A stretch of 64,000 nt of DNA from Clostridium thermosuccinogenes (lineage in GTDB: Bacteria > Bacillota > Clostridia > Acetivibrionales > DSM-5807). A model generated the notes under the pieces. The model was not told the origin of the DNA, did not search any database, and was given only the letters and a program-made list of their open reading frames with translations. Location of the stretch: the NCBI RefSeq assembly GCF_002896855.1, contig NZ_CP021850.1, positions 2,319,665-2,383,664 on the forward strand. The letters run 5' to 3'. Both the position numbers and the translations under genes were made by a program. Below are positions 41,874 to 50,696 of this stretch, piece by piece (positions within the stretch are counted from its first letter, which is position 1; the number at the start of each line of letters is the position of its first letter).

Positions 41874-43229
41874 TCAATTATAGGATAGCGGGAATATAAT
41901 TTCAAACCGAACGCCTTGCTCCGTATTTTTAAATGTATAATGAAGTTGATGCGCTTCAAGTATGACCTTTACAATATATAATCCCAAGCCGCTGCCGCCA
42001 GTATGGCGGTTACGGGATTTATCCACTCTACAAAATGGCTCAAAAATATGGTCAAACTCGTCCGATGCAATATGAACCCCGGTATTCTCAACCGTTAAAG
42101 TTGCGGTTTCATTTGCTTTTTTCAAAGAAACTATAACGGTTTGCCTTTCAGGAGAGTGGTGTACCGCATTGCCAATAATATTGGAAACAGCTTTCAGCAT
42201 ATGGCTGGGATCAACATCTGAAATGACGTTCTTATCGCATTTACACAGAATATCAATTTTCTTTTTGAGAGCTAATTCCTGATACATATTGCAGCATTCG
42301 TATACCAATGCATACAAATCAGTGGGCGTCTTCTCCAGCATATCGGTATCTGAACCGATTTGACCTACCTGTAATATTTCTTGTATAAGCGATTCCATTG
42401 ACTCCGTTACTTGCAAAGCATGCTTCAAATACTTCTCTCTATCCTTATATCGCCCGATATTATGCAACATGCCCTCCAGGTCGCAGCGCATGACAGTAAC
42501 AGGCGTTTTAAACTCATGGGATATTGCCATAAACAAGTCATCGCGCCGTTTTATCTCCTTTTGGAGATTCTCATTGGCTGATTTCAAGTCAGAAAGCGCT
42601 TTATCAAGCTTCTTTGCCATTTCATTCAAATTGCCGGCAAGAGAGCCAATCTCGTCAGTACGTTTTACATCGCAAAACCACGTAAGATTTAATTCTGACA
42701 GCTTTTTAGATATTTTGCTGATCTCTATGATCGGTTTGGTTAAAGCTCTGGAGGAAATGAGGCTACCTAATAAGGATATGCCCAGGATAAAGATAAATAC
42801 AAAAGGAAGCAGGCTCATCAGGGTATCACTCACCTGATCGATTTGATCCATTTTAGCATAGGCTGAAACGATATAATCCTCACCATTGCATTTATATACT
42901 CCTGAGAGGAATGTTACGTTATCATCCGTCATTTCGGGCATAGTGTTAGCATCCATGCCCTCAGCCTGGATGGAATATATGATATTCAAGTTTTTGTCCG
43001 TAACATAAACACTGGTATTGTTCGATATGCAAAAATTCTGTAAATACCTTTCGGTGTTCTGACCGTTGTCTTCATTTAACGTTTCTATCAGCGTTCTGAA
43101 ATTCGCATTAAATCTTTTATTCAGCTCAATTCTGTACGTCTTAGGCATATAGATAAAAACAAGTGTGTAAATAAGTACACCGGACAAAATCAGCAAGGTG
43201 GCAATGATGATAAAGGTTTTTGCATTCAG
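41874..43229 (-). CDS. Sensor histidine kinase paired with the ABC exporter
   Basis: About 450 residues. Two membrane helices (around 43190-43130 and 42820-42760) enclose an outer sensing domain of about 120 residues. A HAMP segment (ALTKPIIEISKISKKLSELN) and the H-box AISHEFKTPVTVMRCD follow, then the N-box KAVSNIIGNAVHHS and GGSGLGLYIVKVI for ATP. The start is uncertain. An ATG at 43328 would overlap the regulator by 92 bases. A GGAGG at the end of the regulator gene points to an in-frame CTG at 43229, given here as the working start. The kinase phosphorylates the regulator encoded just upstream. Confidence 0.88.
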   Translation of the reverse strand: MNAKTFIIIATLLILSGVLIYTLVFIYMPKTYRIELNKRFNANFRTLIETLNEDNGQNTERYLQNFCISNNTSVYVTDKNLNIIYSIQAEGMDANTMPEMTDDNVTFLSGVYKCNGEDYIVSAYAKMDQIDQVSDTLMSLLPFVFIFILGISLLGSLISSRALTKPIIEISKISKKLSELNLTWFCDVKRTDEIGSLAGNLNEMAKKLDKALSDLKSANENLQKEIKRRDDLFMAISHEFKTPVTVMRCDLEGMLHNIGRYKDREKYLKHALQVTESMESLIQEILQVGQIGSDTDMLEKTPTDLYALVYECCNMYQELALKKKIDILCKCDKNVISDVDPSHMLKAVSNIIGNAVHHSPERQTVIVSLKKANETATLTVENTGVHIASDEFDHIFEPFCRVDKSRNRHTGGSGLGLYIVKVILEAHQLHYTFKNTEQGVRFEIIFPLSYN

Positions 43230-43236
43230 GCTGCTT

Positions 43237-43929
43237 TTAATCCTCCGAAGCAATTTTGTATCCCACCCCTCTGATTGTTTCAATATAATCTGCACCAAGC
43301 TTCTTGCGGATATTGCCAATATGAACATTTACAACACGGTCATTTCCAAAAAACTCATAACCCCAAATATCGTTCAGTAATTGATCGCGGGTAAGTACGC
43401 AATTTTTGTTTTCAAGCAGTTTTCTCAGCAACTCAAACTCGGTGCGGGTGAGTGCCACCAGATTCCCAGACATCCGGGCTTCATAGCTTTTTAGGTCAAG
43501 TGTCAGCTCCTTATATTTCAATATCCCATGAGGCTCCTCGTTAATAGCCTTGGTTGCCCTCCTGAGAACTGCTTCTATACGTTTTAGCACAATATTCATA
43601 GAAAATGGTTTTACAATATAATCGTCTGCCTTTAAATCAAACCCCTTTATTTGATTCTTTTCACTTCCCATAGCTGTAAGCATTATTACGGGAATGTCAG
43701 ATTCCTTCCGTATCATTTCCAGAACAACATAACCGTCTATTTTGGGCAATAATATATCCAACAAAACTAAATCAAAATGTTGGTTCTGAAACTTCATAAA
43801 ACCTTCCATGCCGTCATCTGCAACGGATACAAGGTATCCGGCATCCTCCAGTACATCCTTCAAGAAGTTATGAATATCCACTTCATCTTCAATTATTAGT
43901 ATTTTTGCAGGCATACGCATATCCCCCAT
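43237..43929 (-). CDS. OmpR/PhoB-family response regulator
   Basis: 230 residues. The receiver domain has the acidic pair in LIIEDEVDIHNFL, the phosphorylated aspartate in FDLVLLDILLPKIDGYVV (near residue 57), and the lysine in DDYIVKPFSMNIVL. The C-terminal winged helix carries LTRTEFELLRKLLENKNCVL and DRVVNVHIGNIRKKLGADYIE. Start may be at the second methionine (MRMPAK). It pairs with the downstream kinase and probably activates the FtsX/ABC operon, a common exporter-linked arrangement. Confidence 0.95.
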   Translation of the reverse strand: MGDMRMPAKILIIEDEVDIHNFLKDVLEDAGYLVSVADDGMEGFMKFQNQHFDLVLLDILLPKIDGYVVLEMIRKESDIPVIMLTAMGSEKNQIKGFDLKADDYIVKPFSMNIVLKRIEAVLRRATKAINEEPHGILKYKELTLDLKSYEARMSGNLVALTRTEFELLRKLLENKNCVLTRDQLLNDIWGYEFFGNDRVVNVHIGNIRKKLGADYIETIRGVGYKIASED

Positions 43930-44265
43930 TACTCTACCACATTTCTCTCAGCACGTTTGACGGTTTTGTTCCGGTGACATCTCTATGACTTGGGTATAGC
44001 TCATGTTTGTAACACCCAACCGTTCTGCACCGGGTACCCTTCAGTCTTCACAAGGCTTTTGAATACAATGCTCTAAAACGCCCACTCTTGTGCTGTTTGT
44101 TTGCTAAAAGATATTCCATATGTAGATTTGTTTGCAACATTATATATAGATTACAGTTCGGCATTCTAAACGAATAACCTGCAATGCACTTGTGTTTGCA
44201 TGATGCATTTGTATCACTATTTATAAAATTCCTCTATTTTGTAAATAATCCGAACTTAAATATAC
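43930..44265. other. Intergenic, no gene seen
   Basis: About 335 bases between the response regulator start and the tRNA terminator. No intact frame. The stretch 43965-44070 is richer in G+C than its surroundings and may be a fragment of a mobile element, but I cannot identify it. Confidence 0.35.
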
Positions 44266-44303
44266 AAAAAAAGGATTCATACCGTGATGGTCCGAATCCT
44301 TTT
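44266..44303 (-). terminator. Terminator of tRNA-Leu
   Basis: AAAGGATTC and GAATCCTTT pair around a 16-base loop and are followed on the minus strand by a run of seven T (to 44266). Confidence 0.85.
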
Positions 44304-44317
44304 AATATATTACAGGT

Positions 44318-44401
44318 TGGTGCGGGTGACAGGACTTGAACCTGCACGGGGTTACCACAAGATCCTAAATCTTGCGTGTCTGCCAATTCCACCACACCCG
44401 C
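44318..44401 (-). tRNA. tRNA-Leu (anticodon UAG)
   Basis: On the minus strand the acceptor GCGGGTG (from 44401) pairs with CACCCGC, followed by discriminator A and an encoded CCA (44320-44318). The anticodon loop is TTTAGGA between CAAGA and TCTTG, giving anticodon TAG, which reads CUA-type leucine codons. The long variable arm and GGTTCAAGTCC T-arm fit a class II leucine tRNA. Length 84 with CCA. Confidence 0.96.
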
Positions 44402-44424
44402 ATTTCATTTTTACAACGAATTTA

Positions 44425-44453
44425 ATTATAATTCCATCCAACCCTTTTGTCAA
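44425..44453 (-). promoter_or_regulatory. tRNA-Leu promoter
   Basis: Minus-strand TTGACA (44453-44448) and TATAAT (44430-44425), both perfect consensus, 17 bases apart, about 24 bases before the mature tRNA 5' end. Confidence 0.9.
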
Positions 44454-44512
44454 CACAAACATGGGCAAAACAAGGCATGTTGGCCGGAAAAACTCCGGCC
44501 CATCCCTTTCCG

Positions 44513-44677
44513 TCATGCCATATCATACAATGTTAAAGCAGTAATAAATAGTGTAAAGACTATAATAGCTGTAATAAGTGAAAATTTTATGGCCTGTTTA
44601 ATAGTCACCGTATTCTTTGCTTTGTAGCTTTTTATTGTATATTTCACAGGATACAATTTCCTGTCGTCACCTATCAT
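44513..44677 (-). CDS. Small single-helix membrane protein (54 aa)
   Basis: A 54-codon frame starting MIGDDRKLYPVKYTIKSYKA, with one hydrophobic helix (AIKFSLITAIIVFTLFITAL) and the end TLYDMA, stop TGA at 44515-44513. The site AAGGGGG lies about nine bases ahead of the ATG. A GC-rich hairpin (GGCCGGAGTTTTTCCGGCC, 44480-44501) follows the stop. The basic N-terminal half should stay in the cytoplasm. I do not recognise the family. It lies upstream of tRNA-Leu on the same strand. Confidence 0.65.
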   Translation of the reverse strand: MIGDDRKLYPVKYTIKSYKAKNTVTIKQAIKFSLITAIIVFTLFITALTLYDMA

Positions 44678-45003
44678 TTTTCTTACCCCCTTATTATATT
44701 CTAGTTGGAAGTAAATACAAAATCTACAGGTATTTTCTTCCAGTTAATCATTTTTCACTAATACGCATCACAAATCAAAAATTCTTGCTCTCCTATTCTT
44801 TAATATACGTATCAGGATTTCATTTTCCTCAAGTTTAAGTTGCCGTATGGAATACTTGCTGTTATATTATTGTATATATGCTATATAGGCTATGAAGCTG
44901 AAATAACAGTTTCACCGGCCGTATGGTAAGTCGCAAGTCTTCTTAATCACTGTTATATTGTTGGGCGGCTTCCATACATAATTTTTTGAAATGAGGTAAC
45001 AGA
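44678..45003. other. Intergenic, AT-rich, no gene seen
   Basis: About 325 bases between the divergent 54-aa protein and metallophosphoesterase genes. It should contain both promoters; none matches consensus well enough to place. Confidence 0.4.
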
Positions 45004-45840
45004 ATGCACTATTTATATGTTTTTTTGGGGTTGTTGGCTGCGGCTTTGATATATATGTACATGGAAGCCTCTTTTGTTAAGGTGGATCATATAAGGCTCA
45101 CAAAAAGCAAAAAGGGATTAAAAATCCTGCAGATATCGGATATACATATTAATATGCTTAGGGTGTCCGCTAAAAAGGTTGCTTCGGTGATTGAAAGGGA
45201 GAATCCCGATATTATTGTCATGACAGGAGATTATGTTCAAAGGCCTTCCGATATACCGGCTTTTCTGGAGTTTGTGGACGGGATAAGAAGCAGCCGCCCA
45301 ATATATGCATGCCTCGGAAATCATGATTATTATGCTTTTTACAATAATAAATCCGAGCTCAAAAAGTTCATGGATCAGATGGAAAACCACGGCATAACTG
45401 TGTTGGAGAATAAATCGGCCTTCTTTAAAAAGGGAGATAATATTTATAATATCATAGGTGTTGGTGACATAAGGAGCGATGCGGATGACATCGATAAAGC
45501 CCTCGCTTCTTCCGAAGCCAATAGTTCTGGCGATGGTATCCCTTCCGCCGGCAAGCGTCCGGTTAAAATCGCCCTGGTGCATAATCCCGATGCCGTGCTG
45601 AAATTTCCGAGAGGCAGCGTGGATTACATGCTCTGTGGGCATTTCCACGGAGGGCAGATTTGGGCTCCCTTTGATCTGGAATTTCGAATGCTCCGCAGTG
45701 AAAAGCTGTGCCGGATGGGAATAAAGCGCGGGCTCCATAAGGTGAACAGCATAAATCTATATATTAACAGAGGTCTGGGAAATGTGTGCGTTCCTTTAAG
45801 GTTCATGTCCCGACCGGAAATTACGGTATTTTATCTTTGA
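45004..45840 (+). CDS. Membrane-anchored metallophosphoesterase (YkuE/YaeI-like)
   Basis: 278 residues. One N-terminal membrane segment (residues 3-19) anchors a calcineurin-like domain. The metal motifs are QISDIHINM (near residue 43), VMTGDYVQ (near 73), CLGNHDYYAF (near 102), ALVHNPD (near 195) and CGHFHGGQIW (near 214), so all ligands are present. YkuE-like enzymes act on phosphate esters at the cell surface, often glycolipid precursors; the substrate here is not known. The gene is monocistronic, and a hairpin (AAACCGGATG / CATCCGGTTT, 45905-45942) with a T-rich tail follows. Confidence 0.93.
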   Translation: MHYLYVFLGLLAAALIYMYMEASFVKVDHIRLTKSKKGLKILQISDIHINMLRVSAKKVASVIERENPDIIVMTGDYVQRPSDIPAFLEFVDGIRSSRPIYACLGNHDYYAFYNNKSELKKFMDQMENHGITVLENKSAFFKKGDNIYNIIGVGDIRSDADDIDKALASSEANSSGDGIPSAGKRPVKIALVHNPDAVLKFPRGSVDYMLCGHFHGGQIWAPFDLEFRMLRSEKLCRMGIKRGLHKVNSINLYINRGLGNVCVPLRFMSRPEITVFYL

Positions 45841-45904
45841 AGTGGTGACATCTTTAGCCTCGTTATAAACAAGACATTACAAACAAGACGGCACAAAAAC
45901 AAAT

Positions 45905-45948
45905 AAACCGGATGACAGATTAGTGTACTGCATCCGGTTTTATGATTT
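45905..45948 (+). terminator. Terminator of the metallophosphoesterase gene
   Basis: AAACCGGATG pairs with CATCCGGTTT, followed on the plus strand by TTATGATTTTA. Confidence 0.7.
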
Positions 45949-46031
45949 TATAGGGTAAATGTCTTTAATTTGAAATTACATAGCTCGGCGGCTTCCCCAA
46001 GCTGCAAACTTATTTTCTATGACAACATTCT

Positions 46032-47387
46032 TTATTTGCCAAGTCTTTCTTCCAGCTTCTTTTTCTGCTCCTCATAACCAGGCTTGCCCAACAAAGCAAA
46101 CATATTCTTCTTATATGCCTCCACACCCGGCTGGTCAAATGGATTTACGCCCAGCAGGTATCCGCTTATACCGCAAGCCTTTTCAAAGAAGTAAACCATG
46201 TTTCCGAAGTAATAATCGCTAAGTTCAGGTACGCTTACCACGAGGTTGGGCACTCCTCCGTCGGTGTGGGCCAGAAGGGTTCCTTCAAAAGCCTTTTTAT
46301 TTACATAGTCCATTTCTTTTCCTGCCAAAAAGTTAAGACCGTCGATGTTGTCCTTGTCCTCTTTTATGACTATGCTCTTTCTAGGCTTTTCCACATAAAT
46401 TACAGTCTCAAAAATGTTTCTGAGCCCTTCCTGTATATACTGACCCATGGAATGCAGGTCCGTAGTGAAGTCAACTCCGGCAGGGAATATGCCTTTTCCG
46501 TCCTTGCCTTCGCTCTCTCCGAACAGCTGCTTCCACCACTCGGTGAAGTAATGGAGGGATGGCTCATAATTTACCATTATTTCTGTGGTCTTTCCCTTGC
46601 TGTACAGAGCATTTCTTGCTGCTGCATACTGATAGCATGGATTTTCGTCTATATTCGGATTTTTGTAAAGCTCATAGGCATCAGCCGCACCTCTCATAAT
46701 TTCATCTATATTGGCACCGCTTACGGCAATAGGCAGCAGTCCTACCGCAGTCAGTACGGAATATCTTCCGCCGACATCATCCGGCAGAACAAAGCTTTCG
46801 TATCCTTCCTCAACAGCTAGTTTTTTCAAGGCTCCCTTCGCCTTGTCGGTAGTGGCATAGATTCTCTTCCTTGCTTCTTCCTTGCCATATTTTGATTCCA
46901 TATAATCCTTGAATATCCTGAAAGCGATGGAAGGCTCAGTAGTAGTGCCGGATTTGGATATCACATTCACCGATATCTCCTTTCCTTCCAGCAACTCCAG
47001 CAAATCGGCTACATAAGTCGAACTGATGTTGTTTCCTACAAAATATATCTCCGGAGTCTTCCTTTTTTCTTTAGGCAGCATGTTGTAAAAGGAATGAGAC
47101 AGCATCTCAATTGCCGCTCTCGCTCCCAGATAAGAACCCCCTATTCCGATTACCACGAGGGCATCAGAATTGGATTTTATCTTTTGGGCCGCAGCTTTTA
47201 TTCTCTCGAACTCCTCCTTGTCGTAACTTACCGGCAGGTCCACCCAGCCTAAAAAATCATTACCCGCACCGGTTTTTTCATGCAGCATTGTATGAGCAGC
47301 TTTTATGAAGCTTTCATAATATTTAACTTCATGATCTCCAAGAAAATTTGCTGCTTTTGAATAATCAAACTTTAGTTTTCCCATCAA
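46032..47387 (-). CDS. pgi: Glucose-6-phosphate isomerase
   Basis: 451 residues, the length of the shorter bacterial/archaeal-type Firmicute [21 protein letters not shown] (near residue 77), [19 protein letters not shown] (near 136), [19 protein letters not shown] (near 202), and the catalytic glutamate in [20 protein letters not shown]-type context are all visible. The final lysine region reads [20 protein letters not shown]. The enzyme interconverts glucose-6-P and fructose-6-P, the substrate of GlmS. AGGAGGT precedes the ATG by about seven bases. Monocistronic on the minus strand. Confidence 0.97.
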   Translation of the reverse strand: MMGKLKFDYSKAANFLGDHEVKYYESFIKAAHTMLHEKTGAGNDFLGWVDLPVSYDKEEFERIKAAAQKIKSNSDALVVIGIGGSYLGARAAIEMLSHSFYNMLPKEKRKTPEIYFVGNNISSTYVADLLELLEGKEISVNVISKSGTTTEPSIAFRIFKDYMESKYGKEEARKRIYATTDKAKGALKKLAVEEGYESFVLPDDVGGRYSVLTAVGLLPIAVSGANIDEIMRGAADAYELYKNPNIDENPCYQYAAARNALYSKGKTTEIMVNYEPSLHYFTEWWKQLFGESEGKDGKGIFPAGVDFTTDLHSMGQYIQEGLRNIFETVIYVEKPRKSIVIKEDKDNIDGLNFLAGKEMDYVNKKAFEGTLLAHTDGGVPNLVVSVPELSDYYFGNMVYFFEKACGISGYLLGVNPFDQPGVEAYKKNMFALLGKPGYEEQKKKLEERLGK

Positions 47388-47673
47388 AATTACCTCCTGA
47401 CTAAATAATCCCTTTATACTACAGGCATCCGGCTTTAACCGAACTATACCTTATATGCGATTTTTAATTGCTGCAAAACAGCTGGAATTTTCTTCTGACT
47501 TCTTGATAGTATATCATTTTTTAAGGGTTTTTTAAAGAAAAAATCTTACTTTGATGATTATTTTGCTATCACTGTAATTATTTAATACGTAATATATTTT
47601 TATTTTTGCTAACACTAAAATTGACATAAATAATTTTTAGGAATATGCAAGCAAAGAAAGAAGGTGAAAACAT

Positions 47674-47895
47674 ATGTCTAACAGAAAAAATGCATTTACC
47701 TCCAAGGATCAGGAGGCTTGGACTAAGTTCAAGATGGAATGCGCACAGGAAATCGGTCATCTTCAGTATGTTAAAGAAAACAATGACCATTATAAAGGTG
47801 ATGTAAGCGCTCGGCAAAACGGATTGGAAGGCGGTCCTATAGGTGGACAAATGGTAAAAAGAATGATAGAGATGGCAAAAAGCCAGCTTAAATAA
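47674..47895 (+). CDS. Alpha/beta-type small acid-soluble spore protein, divergent
   Basis: 73 residues. KFKMECAQEIGH (residues 18-29) corresponds to the first conserved helix with the GPR protease site (E-I-G). DVSARQNGLEGGPIGGQMVK followed by RMIEMAKSQL is the second conserved helix of DNA-binding SASPs. A 13-residue spacer (LQYVKENNDHYKG) replaces the usual GADTTSR-type linker, so it is a divergent member. SASPs coat and protect spore DNA, which supports a spore-forming host. GAAGG lies ahead of the ATG. Expression is expected in the forespore under sigma G; no convincing promoter could be placed. Confidence 0.85.
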   Translation: MSNRKNAFTSKDQEAWTKFKMECAQEIGHLQYVKENNDHYKGDVSARQNGLEGGPIGGQMVKRMIEMAKSQLK

Positions 47896-47925
47896 AGCCT
47901 TCCGATATGATTGAATAAAGCAAAA

Positions 47926-48029
47926 TTAACACGTTGTGCTGACATTTACGGTAGCATGGTTGCGTAACATTAAAAACTTCCGACAACTCTCCACAATTCT
48001 ACCTCCAATTAGCTGGCACAACGTGTTAA
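47926..48029. repeat. Dispersed palindromic repeat, family 2 copy A
   Basis: Perfect 14-bp inverted repeats TTAACACGTTGTGC (47926-47939) and GCACAACGTGTTAA (48016-48029) are about 76 bases apart. The right 45 bases align with 21311-21355 (copy B). It lies just after the SASP gene and may also serve as its terminator. Confidence 0.65.
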
Positions 48030-48079
48030 TTTAATCAGATGTCTTTTTTGTAGGTCCGCTCTAATAAAAAATATTTATT

Positions 48080-48215
48080 TCTCAACTGAGCGTCCAAATT
48101 TCCCTGTAATTTGCTCCCTCAATAATTTTGCTTTTTCAACTGAACGTCCAAATTTCTCAATATTTTGCTCTTTCAAACATTTTTACTCTCTCAGTTGGGC
48201 ATCCAGATTTCTCTT
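48080..48215 (-). repeat. Imperfect tandem repeats of the pheT 3' end
   Basis: Three related segments occur in a row: the pheT tail (about 48188-48215) and two downstream units (about 48133-48175 and 48080-48118), each containing GAAATTTGGACG(T/C)TCAGTTGA or its pheT equivalent. The two downstream units together form a 32-codon frame with KFGRSVEK twice. No clear start signal. Confidence 0.5.
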
Positions 48216-50651
48216 CAGTCCGTCAATTATCTTGTGCATGCTCTTATTTACATCATCATCGGTAAGAGTTCTGTCCTCAGCTCTGAAAGTTATGGAATAA
48301 GCAACGCTCTTCATGCCTTCAGGTATCTGTTTACCCTTGTACACGTCAAAAAGCTTCAGGCTCTCCAGGATTTTTCCTCCCCGCTGCCTTATGATATCCT
48401 CTACCTGTTTTACGGTTATTTCATCCCGTATCAGCATGGCAATGTCCCTGGAAACCGCCGGATACTTGGGAAGCGGCTTGTACTGCACTGTATCGTTATA
48501 GTTGTTTATGAGCTTTTCCACCTCTATGACTCCGACATAAGCCCTCGTCTGTATGTCATAGTTCTCCAGGACGTCGGGATGTATTTCACCTATAACCCCG
48601 GCATACTCCCCATCTATTAGCAGCGCTGCTGTCCTTCCGGGGTGGAATGTCGGATTTTCCGTCTCCTGTGCAAATTCATACTTGGAAATTCCCAGTTTTT
48701 CAAGCAATCCTTCTACGACACCCTTTATATCATAGAAGTCGGCATTTCCGTACATGCCCAGAGTCAATACCTGGATTTCCTTGGGCAGCGAGCTTTCGTC
48801 AATTCCTTCCACCTGAGATGTTCTTGGTACATCCTTCCTGTAAGTATAAGAGAGTTCAAAAAGCCTTGCTTCCTCCACCCTCCTGTTGTAATTTCTGGCC
48901 AGCACCGTCAGCATATCCGGAATGGTCGTAGTTCTCATAATGCTGTAATCAACACCCAGAGGATTAGATATGACTACGGCATTTCTCAGCGGACTATCCT
49001 TAGGAAGATTTATCGTATCAAATACACCAGGGCTGGTAAAGGAGTAAGTGTATATTTCCGAAAGCCCGGAAGCAGTCATTACATCCAGTATCCTATCCTC
49101 AATTTTCTGTTTTTTGGTCTTTATTCCCCTGGTGGTTTCTTTTCCATGGAGAAGTGTAGGCTTGATGCTGTTATATCCGTAGAATCGTGCAATTTCCTCC
49201 GCCAGGTCCGCCATCTCTTCTATGTCCATCCTGAAGGTTGGCACCGTAATCATGCCGGAAGCTTCATCCACTTCCAGTTCTATTTTTCTCAGTATTCTGA
49301 TCATCTCTTCCCTGGAGATGTCAGTTCCCAGAAGCGCATTGATCTTGTCGCTTTCCAGCTTCAAAACCCTGGGCTCTACCTTTTTGGGATAGCAGTCCAA
49401 TATTCCGCTTACCACCTCACCAGCTCCCAGTTCCTCAACCAGTTGAGCAGCGCGGTTGACTACATTGATGGTGTTATTCACATCCAGGCCTTTTTCATAT
49501 CTTGAGGATGCCTCCGTCCTCAATCCCAGCTTTCTGGATGTCGTTCTGATGGAAGTCCCGTTAAACACTGCGGATTCAAAAAGAAGGTTCTTTGTGGATT
49601 CAGTTATCTCCGAATCCAATCCTCCCATGACTCCGGCGATGCAGGCCGGTTTCTCAGCATCGGCTATAACCAGCATATCCGGGTCCAGCTTTCTGTCATT
49701 TCCGTCAAGGGTTTTGATGATTTCTCCTTCCTTTGCCCTCCTTATGACAACCTTACCGCCTTCCAGCTTGTCGAGGTCAAATGCGTGCATCGGTTGGCCC
49801 AACTCCAGCATGACATAGTTGGTTATGTCAACTATATTGTTGATCGGCCTTATTCCTGCAGCCCTAAGACGCTCCTTCATCCATTCCGGCGAAGGACCTA
49901 TCTTGACGTTTTTAACAACTCTTGCAGAATATCTTGGGCACAGGTCGGCATCCAATATTTCAACGCTGGCCAAATCCTTAATATTACCGCCCGATTCCTT
50001 TACCTTTATATCAGGCTTTCTGAATTCGGTGTCCAGGGTTGCTGCCGTTTCCCTTGCTATTCCCGTAATGCTCAGGCAGTCGGGCCTGTTGGGGGTTATT
50101 TCGAATTCCACCACATCGTCATCTATTCCCAGCACTTCTTTTATATCTTTTCCTAAAACAGTTTCGTCCAGCAGCTTTTCATCGGTATTTCCCCCCAGAT
50201 ATTTTTCAACCAGGGTCTGCTTTGATATTATATAAATACCGTCCTCGGCTGCATCCGGGAAATCATACCGGGTATACCCCAACTCTTGTATGGAGCACAT
50301 CATGCCACAGGATTCCAGGCCTCTTAATTTGCCTTTCTTGATTTTCTTTCCTCCCGGCAGAGACGATCCGTCCAAAGCCACCGGTATATAATCGCCAACT
50401 TTTATGTTCTGGGCACCGGTAACAACCTGTATTGTCTCCTTCCCTACAGCGACTTGTGTAACCTGCAGCTTGTCGGCATCCGGATGCTTTTCTACAGAGA
50501 TTATCTTTCCTACCACAACTTTTTCAATCTCTTCTCCCTGCTTTTCCACGCCCTCAACTTTTGATCCGGACATGGTGAGAGCATCCGCATATTCTTTCGG
50601 GCTGACATTTATATCAACATAATCTTTAAGCCATTTAAGAGGTACTTTCAT
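48183..50651 (-). CDS. pheT: Phenylalanine-tRNA ligase beta subunit
   Basis: 822 residues from ATG 50651 (MKVPLKWLKDYVDI), chosen because AAGGAG is eight bases ahead; an ATG two codons earlier is too close. The N-terminal tRNA-binding domain (VVVGKIISVEKHPDADKLQV, near residue 45) is followed by B3/B4 (EITPNRPDCLSITGIARE), B5 and the C-terminal anticodon-recognition fold (YPAVSRDIAMLIRDEITVKQ). The subunit provides editing and tRNA binding in the alpha2beta2 enzyme. It lies 45 bases after pheS and is controlled by the same Phe T-box. Confidence 0.97.
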   Translation of the reverse strand: MKVPLKWLKDYVDINVSPKEYADALTMSGSKVEGVEKQGEEIEKVVVGKIISVEKHPDADKLQVTQVAVGKETIQVVTGAQNIKVGDYIPVALDGSSLPGGKKIKKGKLRGLESCGMMCSIQELGYTRYDFPDAAEDGIYIISKQTLVEKYLGGNTDEKLLDETVLGKDIKEVLGIDDDVVEFEITPNRPDCLSITGIARETAATLDTEFRKPDIKVKESGGNIKDLASVEILDADLCPRYSARVVKNVKIGPSPEWMKERLRAAGIRPINNIVDITNYVMLELGQPMHAFDLDKLEGGKVVIRRAKEGEIIKTLDGNDRKLDPDMLVIADAEKPACIAGVMGGLDSEITESTKNLLFESAVFNGTSIRTTSRKLGLRTEASSRYEKGLDVNNTINVVNRAAQLVEELGAGEVVSGILDCYPKKVEPRVLKLESDKINALLGTDISREEMIRILRKIELEVDEASGMITVPTFRMDIEEMADLAEEIARFYGYNSIKPTLLHGKETTRGIKTKKQKIEDRILDVMTASGLSEIYTYSFTSPGVFDTINLPKDSPLRNAVVISNPLGVDYSIMRTTTIPDMLTVLARNYNRRVEEARLFELSYTYRKDVPRTSQVEGIDESSLPKEIQVLTLGMYGNADFYDIKGVVEGLLEKLGISKYEFAQETENPTFHPGRTAALLIDGEYAGVIGEIHPDVLENYDIQTRAYVGVIEVEKLINNYNDTVQYKPLPKYPAVSRDIAMLIRDEITVKQVEDIIRQRGGKILESLKLFDVYKGKQIPEGMKSVAYSITFRAEDRTLTDDDVNKSMHKIIDGLKRNLDAQLRE

Positions 50652-50696
50652 CGTCATTACTCCTTCCTATTATTTTTTCATGCTGCTCTATAGTTG

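Noticed and set aside
43965-44070. Possible mobile-element or group II intron fragment
   Set aside because: Slightly G+C-richer than its surroundings, but no intron core, open frame or repeat end could be identified.
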